In this document: positions 44,335 through 52,885 of the stretch, one piece after another
How positions within the stretch are numbered: position 1 is the first letter of the stretch
Layout: each line of letters opens with the position of its first letter
Origin: Bradyrhizobium cosmicum
Lineage (GTDB): Bacteria > Pseudomonadota > Alphaproteobacteria > Rhizobiales > Xanthobacteraceae
Length of the DNA stretch: 64,000 bases
Assembly (NCBI RefSeq): GCF_007290395.2
Contig: NZ_CP041656.2
Location: forward strand, 6,076,001-6,140,000
Direction of reading: 5' to 3'
Notes under the pieces: generated by a model
Told to the model about the DNA's origin: nothing
Seen by the model: only the letters and a program-made list of their open reading frames with translations
Database searches by the model: none
Position numbers and translations under genes: made by a program

Positions 44335-45438
44335 ATGGGAGCATTGGACGGGATCAGGGTGATCGCGGTCGAGCAGGCGGTGGCGGCGCCGTTCTGCTCG
44401 TCGCGCCTCGCGGATGCCGGCGCGGAGGTGATCAAGATCGAGCGGCCTGAAGGCGATTTCGCCCGCGGCTATGACGCGGCCGCCAAGGGCCAGAGCAGCT
44501 ATTTCGTCTGGCTCAACCGCGGCAAGCAATCGGCGGTGGTCGATCTCGCCACCAAAGAGGGCTGCGCCGAGCTCGAGAAGCTGATCGCGAGCGCCGACGT
44601 GCTGCTGCAGAACCTCAAACCGGGCTCGATGGACAAGCTCGGCTTTTCGCGCGAGCGGCTCTTGAAGGACTATCCCAGGCTGATCTCCTGCACGATCACC
44701 GGCTATGGCGACGAAGGCCCCTACGCGCAGCGCAAGGCCTATGACCTCTTGATCCAGGCCGAGAGCGGACTTGCCTCGATCACCGGCAATCCCGATGGCG
44801 CTTCGCGCGTCGGCATGTCGATCGTCGACGTCGCGACCGGCGCGACCGCGCATGCCGCGATTTTGGAGGCGCTGATCGGGCGCGCGCGCACCGGCAAGGG
44901 CGCCGACATCCGCATCTCCATGTTCGACGTGATGGCGGACTGGTGCACCGTGCCGCTGCTCAACTCCGAGGCCGGCAATCCGCCCAAGCGCATGGGGCTG
45001 CGCCATCCCTCGATCGCGCCCTATGGCGTGTTCACCTCGAAGGACGGCAAGGACATCCTGATCTCGATCCAGAGCGAGCGCGAGTGGAAGACGCTGTGCG
45101 CGAAGGTGCTGGATAACCCCGACCTGCCGAACGATCCGCGCGTCGCCAATGGCGTCGAGCGCGTGCGCAACCGCGACTTCACCGACAAGACGGTGGGCGA
45201 TGCCTTCGGCAGCCTGACCCGCGACGAGCTGCTGAAGCGGCTCTCCGCGGCCGACATCGCCTTTGCCGAGGTCAACACCATGGCCGACCTCACCAACCAT
45301 CCGCATCTGCGCCGCATCGAGGTCGACACGCCGAACGGCCGTGTCAGCTATCCTGCGCCGGCGCCGATCATCGTCGGCGAGACGCGGGCTTACGGCGCTG
45401 TGCCCGCGATCGGCGAGAAACCAGCCAAGAAGTCATAA
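44335..45438 (+). CDS. CaiB/BaiF family III CoA-transferase
   Basis: 367 residues. Opening GALDGIRVIAVEQAVAAPFCSSRLADAGAEVIKIERPEGDFARGYD is the family III signature; the following GQSSYFVWLNRGKQSAVVDLATKEG and QNLKPGSMDKLG support it. The catalytic aspartate of the family is expected near residue 160. It transfers CoA between carboxylic acids. It probably activates the acid that the neighbouring dehydrogenase and hydratase process. Confidence 0.92.
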   Translation: MGALDGIRVIAVEQAVAAPFCSSRLADAGAEVIKIERPEGDFARGYDAAAKGQSSYFVWLNRGKQSAVVDLATKEGCAELEKLIASADVLLQNLKPGSMDKLGFSRERLLKDYPRLISCTITGYGDEGPYAQRKAYDLLIQAESGLASITGNPDGASRVGMSIVDVATGATAHAAILEALIGRARTGKGADIRISMFDVMADWCTVPLLNSEAGNPPKRMGLRHPSIAPYGVFTSKDGKDILISIQSEREWKTLCAKVLDNPDLPNDPRVANGVERVRNRDFTDKTVGDAFGSLTRDELLKRLSAADIAFAEVNTMADLTNHPHLRRIEVDTPNGRVSYPAPAPIIVGETRAYGAVPAIGEKPAKKS

Positions 45439-45453
45439 CAAGAGCGAGGCGTC

Positions 45454-46305
45454 ATGAGCGAGAAGCTCGACATCGACCATTTGCGGCAATGGATCGGCCG
45501 CAGCACCGAGGCCACCGACATCGTCACCGCGCAGCTCGTCATGGGTTTGCGCGCGACGCTGTTCCAGGAGGTTGGCGAGCCCAAAAGGGGCGACGCCGCA
45601 CCGTTCACGGTGCATTGGTGCCTGGCGCAGCCGGTGTTTCCGATGGCGATGCTCGGGCCCGACGGCCACCCGACCCGCGGCGGTTTCCTGCCGCCGGTGC
45701 CGCTGCCGCGCCGGATGTGGGCCGGCGGCGAGATCGAATTCCTGCAGCCGCTGCAGGTTGGCGATGAATCGACGCGAACCTCGCGCATTGCCGACGTGCA
45801 GGTGAAGACAGGATCGACCGGCACGCTGTGCTTCGTGTCGGTCGAGCACAGCATTTCCTCGCCGCGCGGTGTCGCCATCCGCGAGCGGCAGGACATCGTC
45901 TATCGCGAGATGACGAGCAGCGCGCCCGCAAGTGCGAAGGCGCCGCCTCCGCCGCCGAAGGCGCAGCATCGCGAGACCCATGTCTCCGATCCGGTGTTGC
46001 TGTTCCGCTATTCCGCGCTGACCTTCAACGGCCACCGCATCCATTACGACCGCGACTACGTCACCAAGGTCGAGGGTTATCCGGGCCTGATCTTCCACGG
46101 CCCGCTGCAGGCGGCGTTCATCGTCGAGCTGGCGGCGAAGCTGCGCGGCGGCAAGGCACCCAGGAAGTTCACCTATCGCGGCTTGCAGCCGCTGTTCGAG
46201 GGCACGGAGTTCTCCATCAACGCCAACGAGACCGAGGCGGGCATGGAGCTGTGGACCGCGAACGCCGAAGGGCAGCCGACGATGAAGGGGACGGCGGTGT
46301 GGTAG
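45454..46305 (+). CDS. MaoC-type hydratase (mesaconyl-C4-CoA hydratase/HTD2-like)
   Basis: 283 residues, starting 15 bp after the CoA-transferase stop. Two hotdog halves: the first is degenerate (FTVHWCLAQPVFPMAMLGPDGHPTRGGFLPPVPLPRRMWAGGEIEFLQPL), the second carries the hydratase active site FRYSALTFNGHRIHYDRDYV, with the aspartate/histidine pair. This two-hotdog form is known for enoyl-CoA hydratases of the mesaconyl-CoA and HTD2 groups. With the dehydrogenase it gives dehydrogenation then hydration of the same acyl-CoA. Confidence 0.85.
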   Translation: MSEKLDIDHLRQWIGRSTEATDIVTAQLVMGLRATLFQEVGEPKRGDAAPFTVHWCLAQPVFPMAMLGPDGHPTRGGFLPPVPLPRRMWAGGEIEFLQPLQVGDESTRTSRIADVQVKTGSTGTLCFVSVEHSISSPRGVAIRERQDIVYREMTSSAPASAKAPPPPPKAQHRETHVSDPVLLFRYSALTFNGHRIHYDRDYVTKVEGYPGLIFHGPLQAAFIVELAAKLRGGKAPRKFTYRGLQPLFEGTEFSINANETEAGMELWTANAEGQPTMKGTAVW

Positions 46306-46388
46306 GTTCGTCATTCCGGGGCGATGCGAAGCATCGAACCCGGAATCTCGAGATTCCGGGTTCGCTTCGCGCGCCGGAATGACGAACC
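46305..46388. repeat. Palindromic repeat between hydratase and TPP-enzyme genes
   Basis: Outer arms GGTTCGTCATTCCGG (46305-46319) and CCGGAATGACGAACC (46374-46388); inner perfect palindrome CCCGGAATCT/AGATTCCGGG (46339-46360). The outer ends match the element at 2707-2744. Confidence 0.85.
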
Positions 46389-46416
46389 AAACAATAGGCA
46401 TCAGGGGACGGAGACC

Positions 46417-48039
46417 ATGGCCAAGAACGGCAAGAGCGGCACCAAATCCGTCACCGTCAAGCAGGCAACCCTCGACCTGCTGCGCTCCTTCGGCATCGAC
46501 AGGGTGTTCGGCAATCCCGGCTCGACCGAGCTGCCGTTCCTGAGCGACTGGCCCGACGACATCGACTATGTGCTGGCGCTGCAGGAGGCTTCCGCGGTCG
46601 GCATGGCCGATGGCTATGCGCAGGCGACGCGCAATGCGGGCTTCGTCAATCTGCATTCGGCGGCCGGCGTCGGCAACGCGCTTGGCAACATCTACACCGC
46701 GCATCGCAACCAGACGCCGCTCGTGATCACCGCCGGCCAGCAGGCGCGCTCGATCCTCCCCTTGCAGGCGTTTCTCTATGCCGAGCGCGCCTCCGAGTTT
46801 CCCCGACCTTACGTCAAGTACAGCGTCGAGCCGGCGCGGCCCGAGGACGTGCCGGCCGCGATCGCACGCGCCTATTACACCGCGATGCAGCCGCCGTGCG
46901 GGCCGACCTTCGTGTCGATCCCGGTCGACGACTGGGCGCATGCCGCAGCGCCGATCGAGGCGCGCAAGGTCAGCCGCGAGATCGGACCCGAGCCTGACGC
47001 GATGAAGGCGCTGGTTGCGGCGCTCGGCTCAGCAAAGAACCCTGCCCTCGTCGTCGGCCCCGGCGTCGATCGCGCCGGCGCTGTCGATCTGATGGTGCGC
47101 GTGGCCGAGAAGGCCAAGGCCAGCGTCTGGGTCAGCCCGTTCTCGGCGCGGTGCTCGTTTCCCGAACGGCATCCGCAGTTCGCGGGCTTCCTGCACGCCT
47201 CGCCCGCGCAACTCTCCGATGCGCTGCGCGAGCACGACCTCGTCGTCGTGGTCGGCGCACCGGTGTTCACCTTCCATGTCGAGGGCCATGCCGCGATCTT
47301 CGACGGCGGCGCGACCATCTTTCAGATCACGGACGATCCGGATGCGGCGGCGGTGACACCGGTCGGCACCAGCATCATCGCGACGATGAAGCCCGCGCTG
47401 AGCCTGCTGCTCGACTTGCTGCCGGAGAGCAAGCGCGCGACGCCGAAAGGGCGCACGCTGCCGCCGGCGCCGCAAGCGGCCGATCCGCTGCCGGTGGAGT
47501 TTTTGCTCCACTCGCTATCGCAGGCGATGCCGGAAGGTAGCTCACTGGTCGAGGAAGTGCCCTCGCACCGGCCGGCGATGCAGAAGTTCATGCCGATGCG
47601 CGGCCAGGACAGTTTCTACACCATGGCGAGCGGCGGCCTCGGCTATTCGCTCCCCGCCGCCGTCGGCATGGCGCTCGGCAAGCCGAACAGCCGCACCGTC
47701 TGCCTGATCGGCGACGGCTCGGCGATGTATTCGATCCAGGCGCTATGGACGGCCGCACAACGCAAGCTGCCGCTCACCATCGTCGTCATCAACAATTCCG
47801 GCTACGGCGCGATGCGCTCGTTCAGCCAGGTGATGCAGGTGAGGAACGTGCCCGGGCTGGAGTTGCCGGGGATCGATTTCGTGCGGCTGGCCGAAGGCAT
47901 GGGTTGCCACGCGGTACGGGTGAGCAAGGCGGACGAGCTGGGTGAGGCGCTCAAGGGCGGGATGGCGCATGAGGGCACCAGCCTGGTGGAAGTTGTCGTG
48001 GACTCGGCGGTGCCGGTGCTTTACGGGCAGAAGCATTGA
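46417..48039 (+). CDS. Benzoylformate decarboxylase-like TPP enzyme
   Basis: 540 residues aligning with Pseudomonas benzoylformate decarboxylase (MdlC). Active-site equivalents are kept: S36 in FGNPGST, E57 in LQEA, H80 in NLHSAAG and H252 in PERHPQF. The PP domain has GDGSAMYSIQALWTAAQRKLPLTIVVINN (from about residue 432). Decarboxylates an aromatic or branched 2-oxo acid to an aldehyde. It follows the acyl-CoA genes after a repeat; no mandelate genes are seen, so the natural 2-oxo acid is open. Confidence 0.88.
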   Translation: MAKNGKSGTKSVTVKQATLDLLRSFGIDRVFGNPGSTELPFLSDWPDDIDYVLALQEASAVGMADGYAQATRNAGFVNLHSAAGVGNALGNIYTAHRNQTPLVITAGQQARSILPLQAFLYAERASEFPRPYVKYSVEPARPEDVPAAIARAYYTAMQPPCGPTFVSIPVDDWAHAAAPIEARKVSREIGPEPDAMKALVAALGSAKNPALVVGPGVDRAGAVDLMVRVAEKAKASVWVSPFSARCSFPERHPQFAGFLHASPAQLSDALREHDLVVVVGAPVFTFHVEGHAAIFDGGATIFQITDDPDAAAVTPVGTSIIATMKPALSLLLDLLPESKRATPKGRTLPPAPQAADPLPVEFLLHSLSQAMPEGSSLVEEVPSHRPAMQKFMPMRGQDSFYTMASGGLGYSLPAAVGMALGKPNSRTVCLIGDGSAMYSIQALWTAAQRKLPLTIVVINNSGYGAMRSFSQVMQVRNVPGLELPGIDFVRLAEGMGCHAVRVSKADELGEALKGGMAHEGTSLVEVVVDSAVPVLYGQKH

Positions 48040-48042
48040 AGA

Positions 48043-48186
48043 TGTCGTCCCTGCCGGGTGCGCAATTGCGCACGGACGCAGGGACCCATACCCACAGGAA
48101 GACATTTGGCGAAGACTCGTAGTGGGCAGCTTCGCGCCACAATAACTCCCTGTGGTTATGGGTCCCCGCGTTCGCGGGGACGACAC
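48043..48186. repeat. Long palindromic repeat, copy 1 of a second family
   Basis: Ends TGTCGTCCC and GGGACGACA are inverted; inner arms GGGACCCATACCCACAGG (48081-48098) and CCTGTGGTTATGGGTCCC (48149-48166) nearly match. The right end has the same sequence as the element at 49533-49673. Confidence 0.82.
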
Positions 48187-48210
48187 TGAGTTTGTTGCGC
48201 GCGCCGCCAA

Positions 48211-48987
48211 CTAAGACGCCAGGAATCCTCCATCCGCCGCCAACACATGCCCGACGACGTATGACGATGCGTCGGACGACAGCCACACCACGGCCTCCGC
48301 AACTTCCTCCGGCGTTCCCATCCGCCGCAGCGGCAGGCCCGCACTGACGGTTGCGATGTCGCCGACGCCGGCGCGCAGCATCATGTCGGTGACGACGCGG
48401 CCCGGCGCGATGGCGTTGATGCGGACGCCGCGCGGGGCGTTCTCCATCGCCGCAGAGCGGGTCAGCGAGATCGCGGCGGCCTTCGAGGCCGAATAGAGCG
48501 AAAAGCCGGGATTGGGATTGCGCACGCCGCTGACGGAGGCGTTGACGACGATGCTGCCACGGCCTTGCGCGAGCATCGCCGGCAGCTGGTGGCGCAGGCA
48601 CAGGAACAGCGCGCGGACATTGGTGTCGAACACGCTGTCGTAGATCTCCATGCCCTGCTCTTCCAGCGGCGCGCGGCGTTCCTGGAAACCGGCATTATTG
48701 AAGACGACATCCAGCCGGCCGCAACGCTCGACCGCGGTACGGACGAGGCGCACAACGTCGTCCTCCCGCGTGATGTCGGTCTGGATCGCGATCGCGTTCG
48801 CACCGAGTTCGCGGCATGCCGCGGCGGTGGCCTCGATCTCGGCCTCACGCCGGCCCGCAACGAAGATCGCCTCCGCGCCTTCGGCCGCCATCTGCAGGGC
48901 CGTGGCGCGGCCGATGCCGCTGCCGCCGCCCGTGACGAGGCAGACCTTGCCTCTCATCCGCATTCCGGCCGGCAAGGTTTCGCTCAT
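48211..48987 (-). CDS. SDR-family oxidoreductase
   Basis: 258 residues with the Rossmann pattern VTGGGSGIGRAT (TGxxxGIG), NNAG, the catalytic YSASK motif (Tyr/Lys) and serine in NASVSGV. The C-terminal ADGGFLAS ending is the classical short-chain dehydrogenase form. Reduces or oxidises an alcohol/ketone with NAD(P). Divergent from the MarR regulator with a perfect palindrome between the starts, so this is likely the main target of that repressor. Confidence 0.92.
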   Translation of the reverse strand: MSETLPAGMRMRGKVCLVTGGGSGIGRATALQMAAEGAEAIFVAGRREAEIEATAAACRELGANAIAIQTDITREDDVVRLVRTAVERCGRLDVVFNNAGFQERRAPLEEQGMEIYDSVFDTNVRALFLCLRHQLPAMLAQGRGSIVVNASVSGVRNPNPGFSLYSASKAAAISLTRSAAMENAPRGVRINAIAPGRVVTDMMLRAGVGDIATVSAGLPLRRMGTPEEVAEAVVWLSSDASSYVVGHVLAADGGFLAS

Positions 48988-49026
48988 GGCTCACTCCAAA
49001 ACGCTTGCGCGCGCCGCTGCGCGCAT

Positions 49027-49047
49027 ATAGTTGTATGATACAACTAT
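49027..49047. promoter_or_regulatory. Perfect palindromic operator between SDR and MarR genes
   Basis: Arms ATAGTTGTAT (49027-49036) and ATACAACTAT (49038-49047) are exact complements around one base (G). The AT-rich 10+1+10 dyad has the size MarR-family repressors usually bind. It lies 40 bp upstream of the SDR start and 16 bp upstream of the MarR start. Confidence 0.8.
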
Positions 49048-49062
49048 ACTCAGGAAGTCAAT

Positions 49063-49524
49063 ATGGCCGGGCTTTCGCTGATCGACGACATCCGCGCCGC
49101 CTCGCGCCTGATGGTGCGCGAGCTCGGTTTCATGGATGCGACGGTGGCGGCGTCGGACTATCCGCCCTCGGCCGTGCACACCATTCTGGAGATTGGAATC
49201 CGCGGGCCGATGAATTCAGGCGAGCTCGGCGATTTCCTGCGGCTGGAAAAATCCAGCGTCAGCCGCCTGGTGCGCAAGCTGATCGATTGCGGCGAGCTCA
49301 GCGAGACGCCGGACGCGGATGATGCACGCAGCAAGAGGCTGTCGCTGACGGCGAAAGGCCAGCGCACCATGGCGGCGCTGCATGCATTCGGCCGGCAGCA
49401 GGTGAGTGGCGCTCTGGCGGTGCTCACGGAGGCCGAACAGCGCAAGGTGCGCGAGGGGATGATGCTCTATGCGCGGGCGTTGCGGGAGAGCCGGGTGGAT
49501 GAAGGGGTGGAGTCGGTGGCGTAG
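49063..49524 (+). CDS. MarR-family transcriptional regulator
   Basis: 153 residues. Helix-turn-helix with wing: HTILEIGIRGPMNSGELGDFLRLEKSSVSRLVRKLIDCGELSETPDADDARSKRLSLTAKGQ, where the DxRxKRLxLT wing is diagnostic. Dimerisation helices lie at both ends. It sits next to its probable operator and most likely represses itself and the divergent SDR gene in response to a small molecule. Confidence 0.92.
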   Translation: MAGLSLIDDIRAASRLMVRELGFMDATVAASDYPPSAVHTILEIGIRGPMNSGELGDFLRLEKSSVSRLVRKLIDCGELSETPDADDARSKRLSLTAKGQRTMAALHAFGRQQVSGALAVLTEAEQRKVREGMMLYARALRESRVDEGVESVA

Positions 49525-49532
49525 CCCACGGC

Positions 49533-49673
49533 TGTCGTCCCCGCGAACGCGGGGACCCATACCGCGTGATTTATAAGTAAAGCGGAAGTGCCAGTACCGC
49601 GGGAAGGAACAACCACCCGTCTTCGCCAAACTTCTCCCTGTGGTTATGGGTCCCCGCGTTCGCGGGGACGACA
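49533..49673. repeat. Long palindromic repeat, copy 2 of the second family
   Basis: 29 bp perfect inverted arms at 49533-49561 and 49645-49673 (left arm starting TGTCGTCCCCGCGAACGC), spaced by 83 bp. It lies between the convergent ends of the MarR gene and the next SDR gene. Confidence 0.9.
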
Positions 49674-49697
49674 CCGAGTTTTTGGCGCCTGTCTTAT

Positions 49698-50492
49698 CTA
49701 GTTCCCGAACTCTTCCCGCATCCTGGCCTGGATCTTGGCCATGCCACCGATCCAGCGGTCGTAATTCTCGGTCTTCTTGCGCATGTAGCCGAGCACCTGG
49801 GGGTGCGGCAGGATCAGGAACGTCTCCTGATCGAGGCCGGCGAGCACGTCCTTTGCGACCTGCTCGGGCGTCAGATCGCCATCGCCGGATTGCGGGCCCT
49901 TGGGGATCGAGCGCAGCATGTTGGTGTCGACGCCCTGCGGGCAGAGGATCGAGACCTTGATGTTGTCAGCCCTGTGCGAGATCGCGAGGTTTTCGGCAAA
50001 GCCGACTGCGGCGTGCTTGGTGGTGGAATAGGCCGGGCTGCCGACCTGCGAGAGCAGGCCCGCGGCGGAGATGGTGTTGAGGAAATAGCCGCCGCCGCGC
50101 GTCTTCATGCGGGGGATGAGATGCCGCGCGGCATAGACGTGGGCCATGACGTGGATCGCCCAGCTCCGTTGCCACGGCTCGTCCGAAGCGCCGCCGGCAT
50201 TTTGCGACATCGGATCGAAGCCGCCGCCGATGCCGGCGTTGGAGCAGAACAGGGCAATGGGCCCGAACTGCTTCTCGGTCTCCTCGATGACGTGGGAAAT
50301 ATCCCTTTCCTGCGCGACGTCGCATTTGAAGGCGGCACCATCCACCGTGGCGGCGACCGCCCTTGCGTTGTCGGCGTCCATATCGGCGACCACGACCTTG
50401 GCCGCACCGGCGGCGTGGAAGGCCTCGCACATCGCCTTGCCGATGCCATTAGCGCCGCCCGTGACGACCACGACCTTGTCGGTCACCTGCAT
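49698..50492 (-). CDS. SDR-family oxidoreductase, second
   Basis: 264 residues with VVVTGGANGIGKAM, CSNAGIGGG, SAAGLLSQVGSPAYSTTKHAA (catalytic Tyr and Lys) and ILCPQGVDTNML. The longer C-terminus (LPHPQVLGYMRKKTENYDRWIGGM) resembles enzymes annotated as SDRs acting on sterol- or acyl-type substrates. It lies 50 bp from the PAQR gene on the same strand. Confidence 0.9.
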   Translation of the reverse strand: MQVTDKVVVVTGGANGIGKAMCEAFHAAGAAKVVVADMDADNARAVAATVDGAAFKCDVAQERDISHVIEETEKQFGPIALFCSNAGIGGGFDPMSQNAGGASDEPWQRSWAIHVMAHVYAARHLIPRMKTRGGGYFLNTISAAGLLSQVGSPAYSTTKHAAVGFAENLAISHRADNIKVSILCPQGVDTNMLRSIPKGPQSGDGDLTPEQVAKDVLAGLDQETFLILPHPQVLGYMRKKTENYDRWIGGMAKIQARMREEFGN

Positions 50493-50542
50493 GCGACGTC
50501 TCCTCTTGTCTTATCTTGCCTTGTACCGCTTCGCGGAATTCC

Positions 50543-51238
50543 TCAGCTCAACACGAGGTCGAGCACCGCGGTATAATGGCATGCCGCGCCGGCCAAGACA
50601 AAGCCGTGCCAGATCGCATTCTGGAAGCGCAGCCGCCGCCAGGCGTGGAAAATCACGCCAAAGCTGTAGAGCAGCCCGCCCGCAAGGATGAAGCCCAGCA
50701 CCAGCGCGGGCAGCGCCTTGACCACAGCGTCGTACAGCATGATGCCGCTCCATCCCATCGCAAGATAGATGCCGACCGCAACGCGGTCGAACCGGCCGGG
50801 AAAGCGAAGCTTCAACACGATGCCTGATATCGCGACACACCAGACGCAGACCAGCAGCACCAGCGCAAACACGCTGTCCTTCAACTCCAGGATGAACGGC
50901 GTGTAGGTGGAAGCGATCAGAAGATAGATCGCGGAATGATCGAACCGGCGCAGCAGCCATTTGACAGGCGAGACCGGCCAGAGATTATAGGTCGCCGACA
51001 GCACCAGCATCGAGAGCAGGCCGGCGACATAGATCGAGACGCCGACGATGTCGGTGGCGTCGGCATAGACCACCGCAAGCACCACCAGGACCGTCGCGGC
51101 GATGATCCCCGACAGTACACCGATGGCGTGGATGATGCCGTCGGCGATCAGTTCGGCGCGGTCGTAGTGCCAGCCGATCGCGTCGGCCGCGGCATGGACG
51201 GAGTTAGAGGCAAGCTGCTTCAGTTGGAAGACGGTCAT
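50543..51238 (-). CDS. Hemolysin III/PAQR-family membrane protein
   Basis: 231 residues with seven hydrophobic helices. PAQR features: ELIADGIIHAIGVLSGI at the start, LVLSATYNLWP, LLRRFDHSAIYLLIASTYTPF, and WHGFVLAGAACHY near the end, giving the conserved Ser/Asp/His cluster of possible metal hydrolases. Bacterial members such as E. coli YqfA and the hemolysin III proteins have no firmly known role; membrane-fluidity sensing is suspected. Confidence 0.9.
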   Translation of the reverse strand: MTVFQLKQLASNSVHAAADAIGWHYDRAELIADGIIHAIGVLSGIIAATVLVVLAVVYADATDIVGVSIYVAGLLSMLVLSATYNLWPVSPVKWLLRRFDHSAIYLLIASTYTPFILELKDSVFALVLLVCVWCVAISGIVLKLRFPGRFDRVAVGIYLAMGWSGIMLYDAVVKALPALVLGFILAGGLLYSFGVIFHAWRRLRFQNAIWHGFVLAGAACHYTAVLDLVLS

Positions 51239-51415
51239 GACAATCCGTAAAGGCTAAGACAATGCCCTCTTCTATGGGTCTTTCGGCACCCGCGCGTCGT
51301 TCAATCGGTTGATTGCAGACAATGGCGGTGGAAGTATGAAGCTTGATTTTCCTGATGCAATTGCCACTTTTGTGAACAGTCTCACAGTTCCCCGCCTGGG
51401 ATTTCCAGCGTTCAT

Positions 51416-52885
51416 ATGGCATTCACCTTTCAGGATATGGTCGAAGAGGCGCGCCTGTCGGCCCGGGCGCTGATCGACTATGGCGAGCATTTCTTCAATC
51501 CCACGGTGCGGCTCGGAGTCACCGGCCTGTCGCGGGCCGGTAAAACCGTGTTCATCACCGCGCTGATCCACGGTCTGACCCGCGGTGGCCGGTTTCCGGT
51601 ATTCGAGGCCTATGCTTCGGGCCGGATCGCGCGGACCAATCTGGCGCCACAGCCTGACGATGCCGTGCCGCGCTTTGCCTATGAAAGCCATCTGCACGCA
51701 CTGATCGAGGATCGGCACTGGCCGAGCTCGACCGTCGATATCAGCGAGTTGCGCCTCGTGATCGACTACCAGCGCCCGAACGGCGCCGACCGCACCCTGA
51801 CGCTCGACATCGTCGACTATCCCGGCGAATGGCTGCTCGACCTGCCGCTGCTCCAGAAGAGCTTCGAGCAATGGTCCATCGAGAGCCTGGCGCTGTCGCG
51901 CGAGGCGCCGCGCGCGCACGTCGCCGCCGAATGGCACGCACACCTTGCAACGCTCAAGCCCGAGGCACGCGAGGACGAGCAGGCCACGCTCACAGCGGCA
52001 AAGCTGTTCACCGATTATCTGCGCGCCTGCCGCGACGAGCGGTTCGCGATGAGCCTGCTGCCGCCTGGCCGCTTCCTGATGCCCGGCAATCTCGCAGGCT
52101 CGCCGGCGCTGACCTTTGCGCCGCTCGACGTGCCCATCGACGGGCAGGCGCCGGAGGGCTCGCTGTGGGCGATGATGGTGCGCCGCTACGAGGCTTACAA
52201 GGACGTGGTGGTGCGGCCGTTCTTTCGTGATCACTTCGCCCGGCTGGATCGCCAGATCGTGCTGGCCGACGCGCTCGCCGCGTTCAACGCGGGCCCCGAG
52301 GCGCTGCACGATCTCGAAGCCGCGCTTGCCGGCATTCTCGACTGCTTCAACATCGGCCGCAGCACGATCCTCTCCAGCCTGTTCCGCCCGCGCATCGACC
52401 GCATCCTGTTCGCGGCAACCAAAGCGGATCATCTGCATCATTCCAGCCACGACCGGCTAGAGGCCGTGCTGCGGCGTGCGGTCGGCCGCGCCGTGGCGCG
52501 CGCGGAAGATACTGGCGCGGCGATCGACGTCGTCGCGCTGGCGGCCGTACGCGCCACGCGCGAAGCGCAGGTCGCGCATGGCCGCGACAAATTGCCGTCG
52601 ATCCTGGGAACGCCGGCCGCGGGCGAAAGCGCCGGCGGCGAGTTTTTCGACGGCACCACGGAGGTCGCGACCTTTCCGGGTGACCTGCCTCTGGATCCCG
52701 AGGCGCTCTTCAACGGCACGGATGCGTTCCGCGGTCTGTCGACGGAAACCGCCGGGACAAGCGACTTCCGCTTCCTGCGCTTCCGTCCGCCCAAGCTCGA
52801 ACGCGTGGGCGCGGACGAACCGACACTGCCTCACATCCGCCTCGACCGGGCGTTGCAGTTCCTGATCGGAGACAAGCTGTCATGA
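51416..52885 (+). CDS. ycjX: YcjX-family P-loop protein
   Basis: 489 residues. Walker A is GLSRAGKT (37-44), in VRLGVTGLSRAGKTVFITALIHGL, the YcjX signature; a DIVDYPGEWLLDLPLL Walker B/G3-type stretch follows. E. coli YcjX is a stress-induced GTP/ATP-binding protein found beside YcjF. It overlaps the following YcjF-like gene by 4 bp (ATGA), so the two are made together. Confidence 0.9.
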   Translation: MAFTFQDMVEEARLSARALIDYGEHFFNPTVRLGVTGLSRAGKTVFITALIHGLTRGGRFPVFEAYASGRIARTNLAPQPDDAVPRFAYESHLHALIEDRHWPSSTVDISELRLVIDYQRPNGADRTLTLDIVDYPGEWLLDLPLLQKSFEQWSIESLALSREAPRAHVAAEWHAHLATLKPEAREDEQATLTAAKLFTDYLRACRDERFAMSLLPPGRFLMPGNLAGSPALTFAPLDVPIDGQAPEGSLWAMMVRRYEAYKDVVVRPFFRDHFARLDRQIVLADALAAFNAGPEALHDLEAALAGILDCFNIGRSTILSSLFRPRIDRILFAATKADHLHHSSHDRLEAVLRRAVGRAVARAEDTGAAIDVVALAAVRATREAQVAHGRDKLPSILGTPAAGESAGGEFFDGTTEVATFPGDLPLDPEALFNGTDAFRGLSTETAGTSDFRFLRFRPPKLERVGADEPTLPHIRLDRALQFLIGDKLS

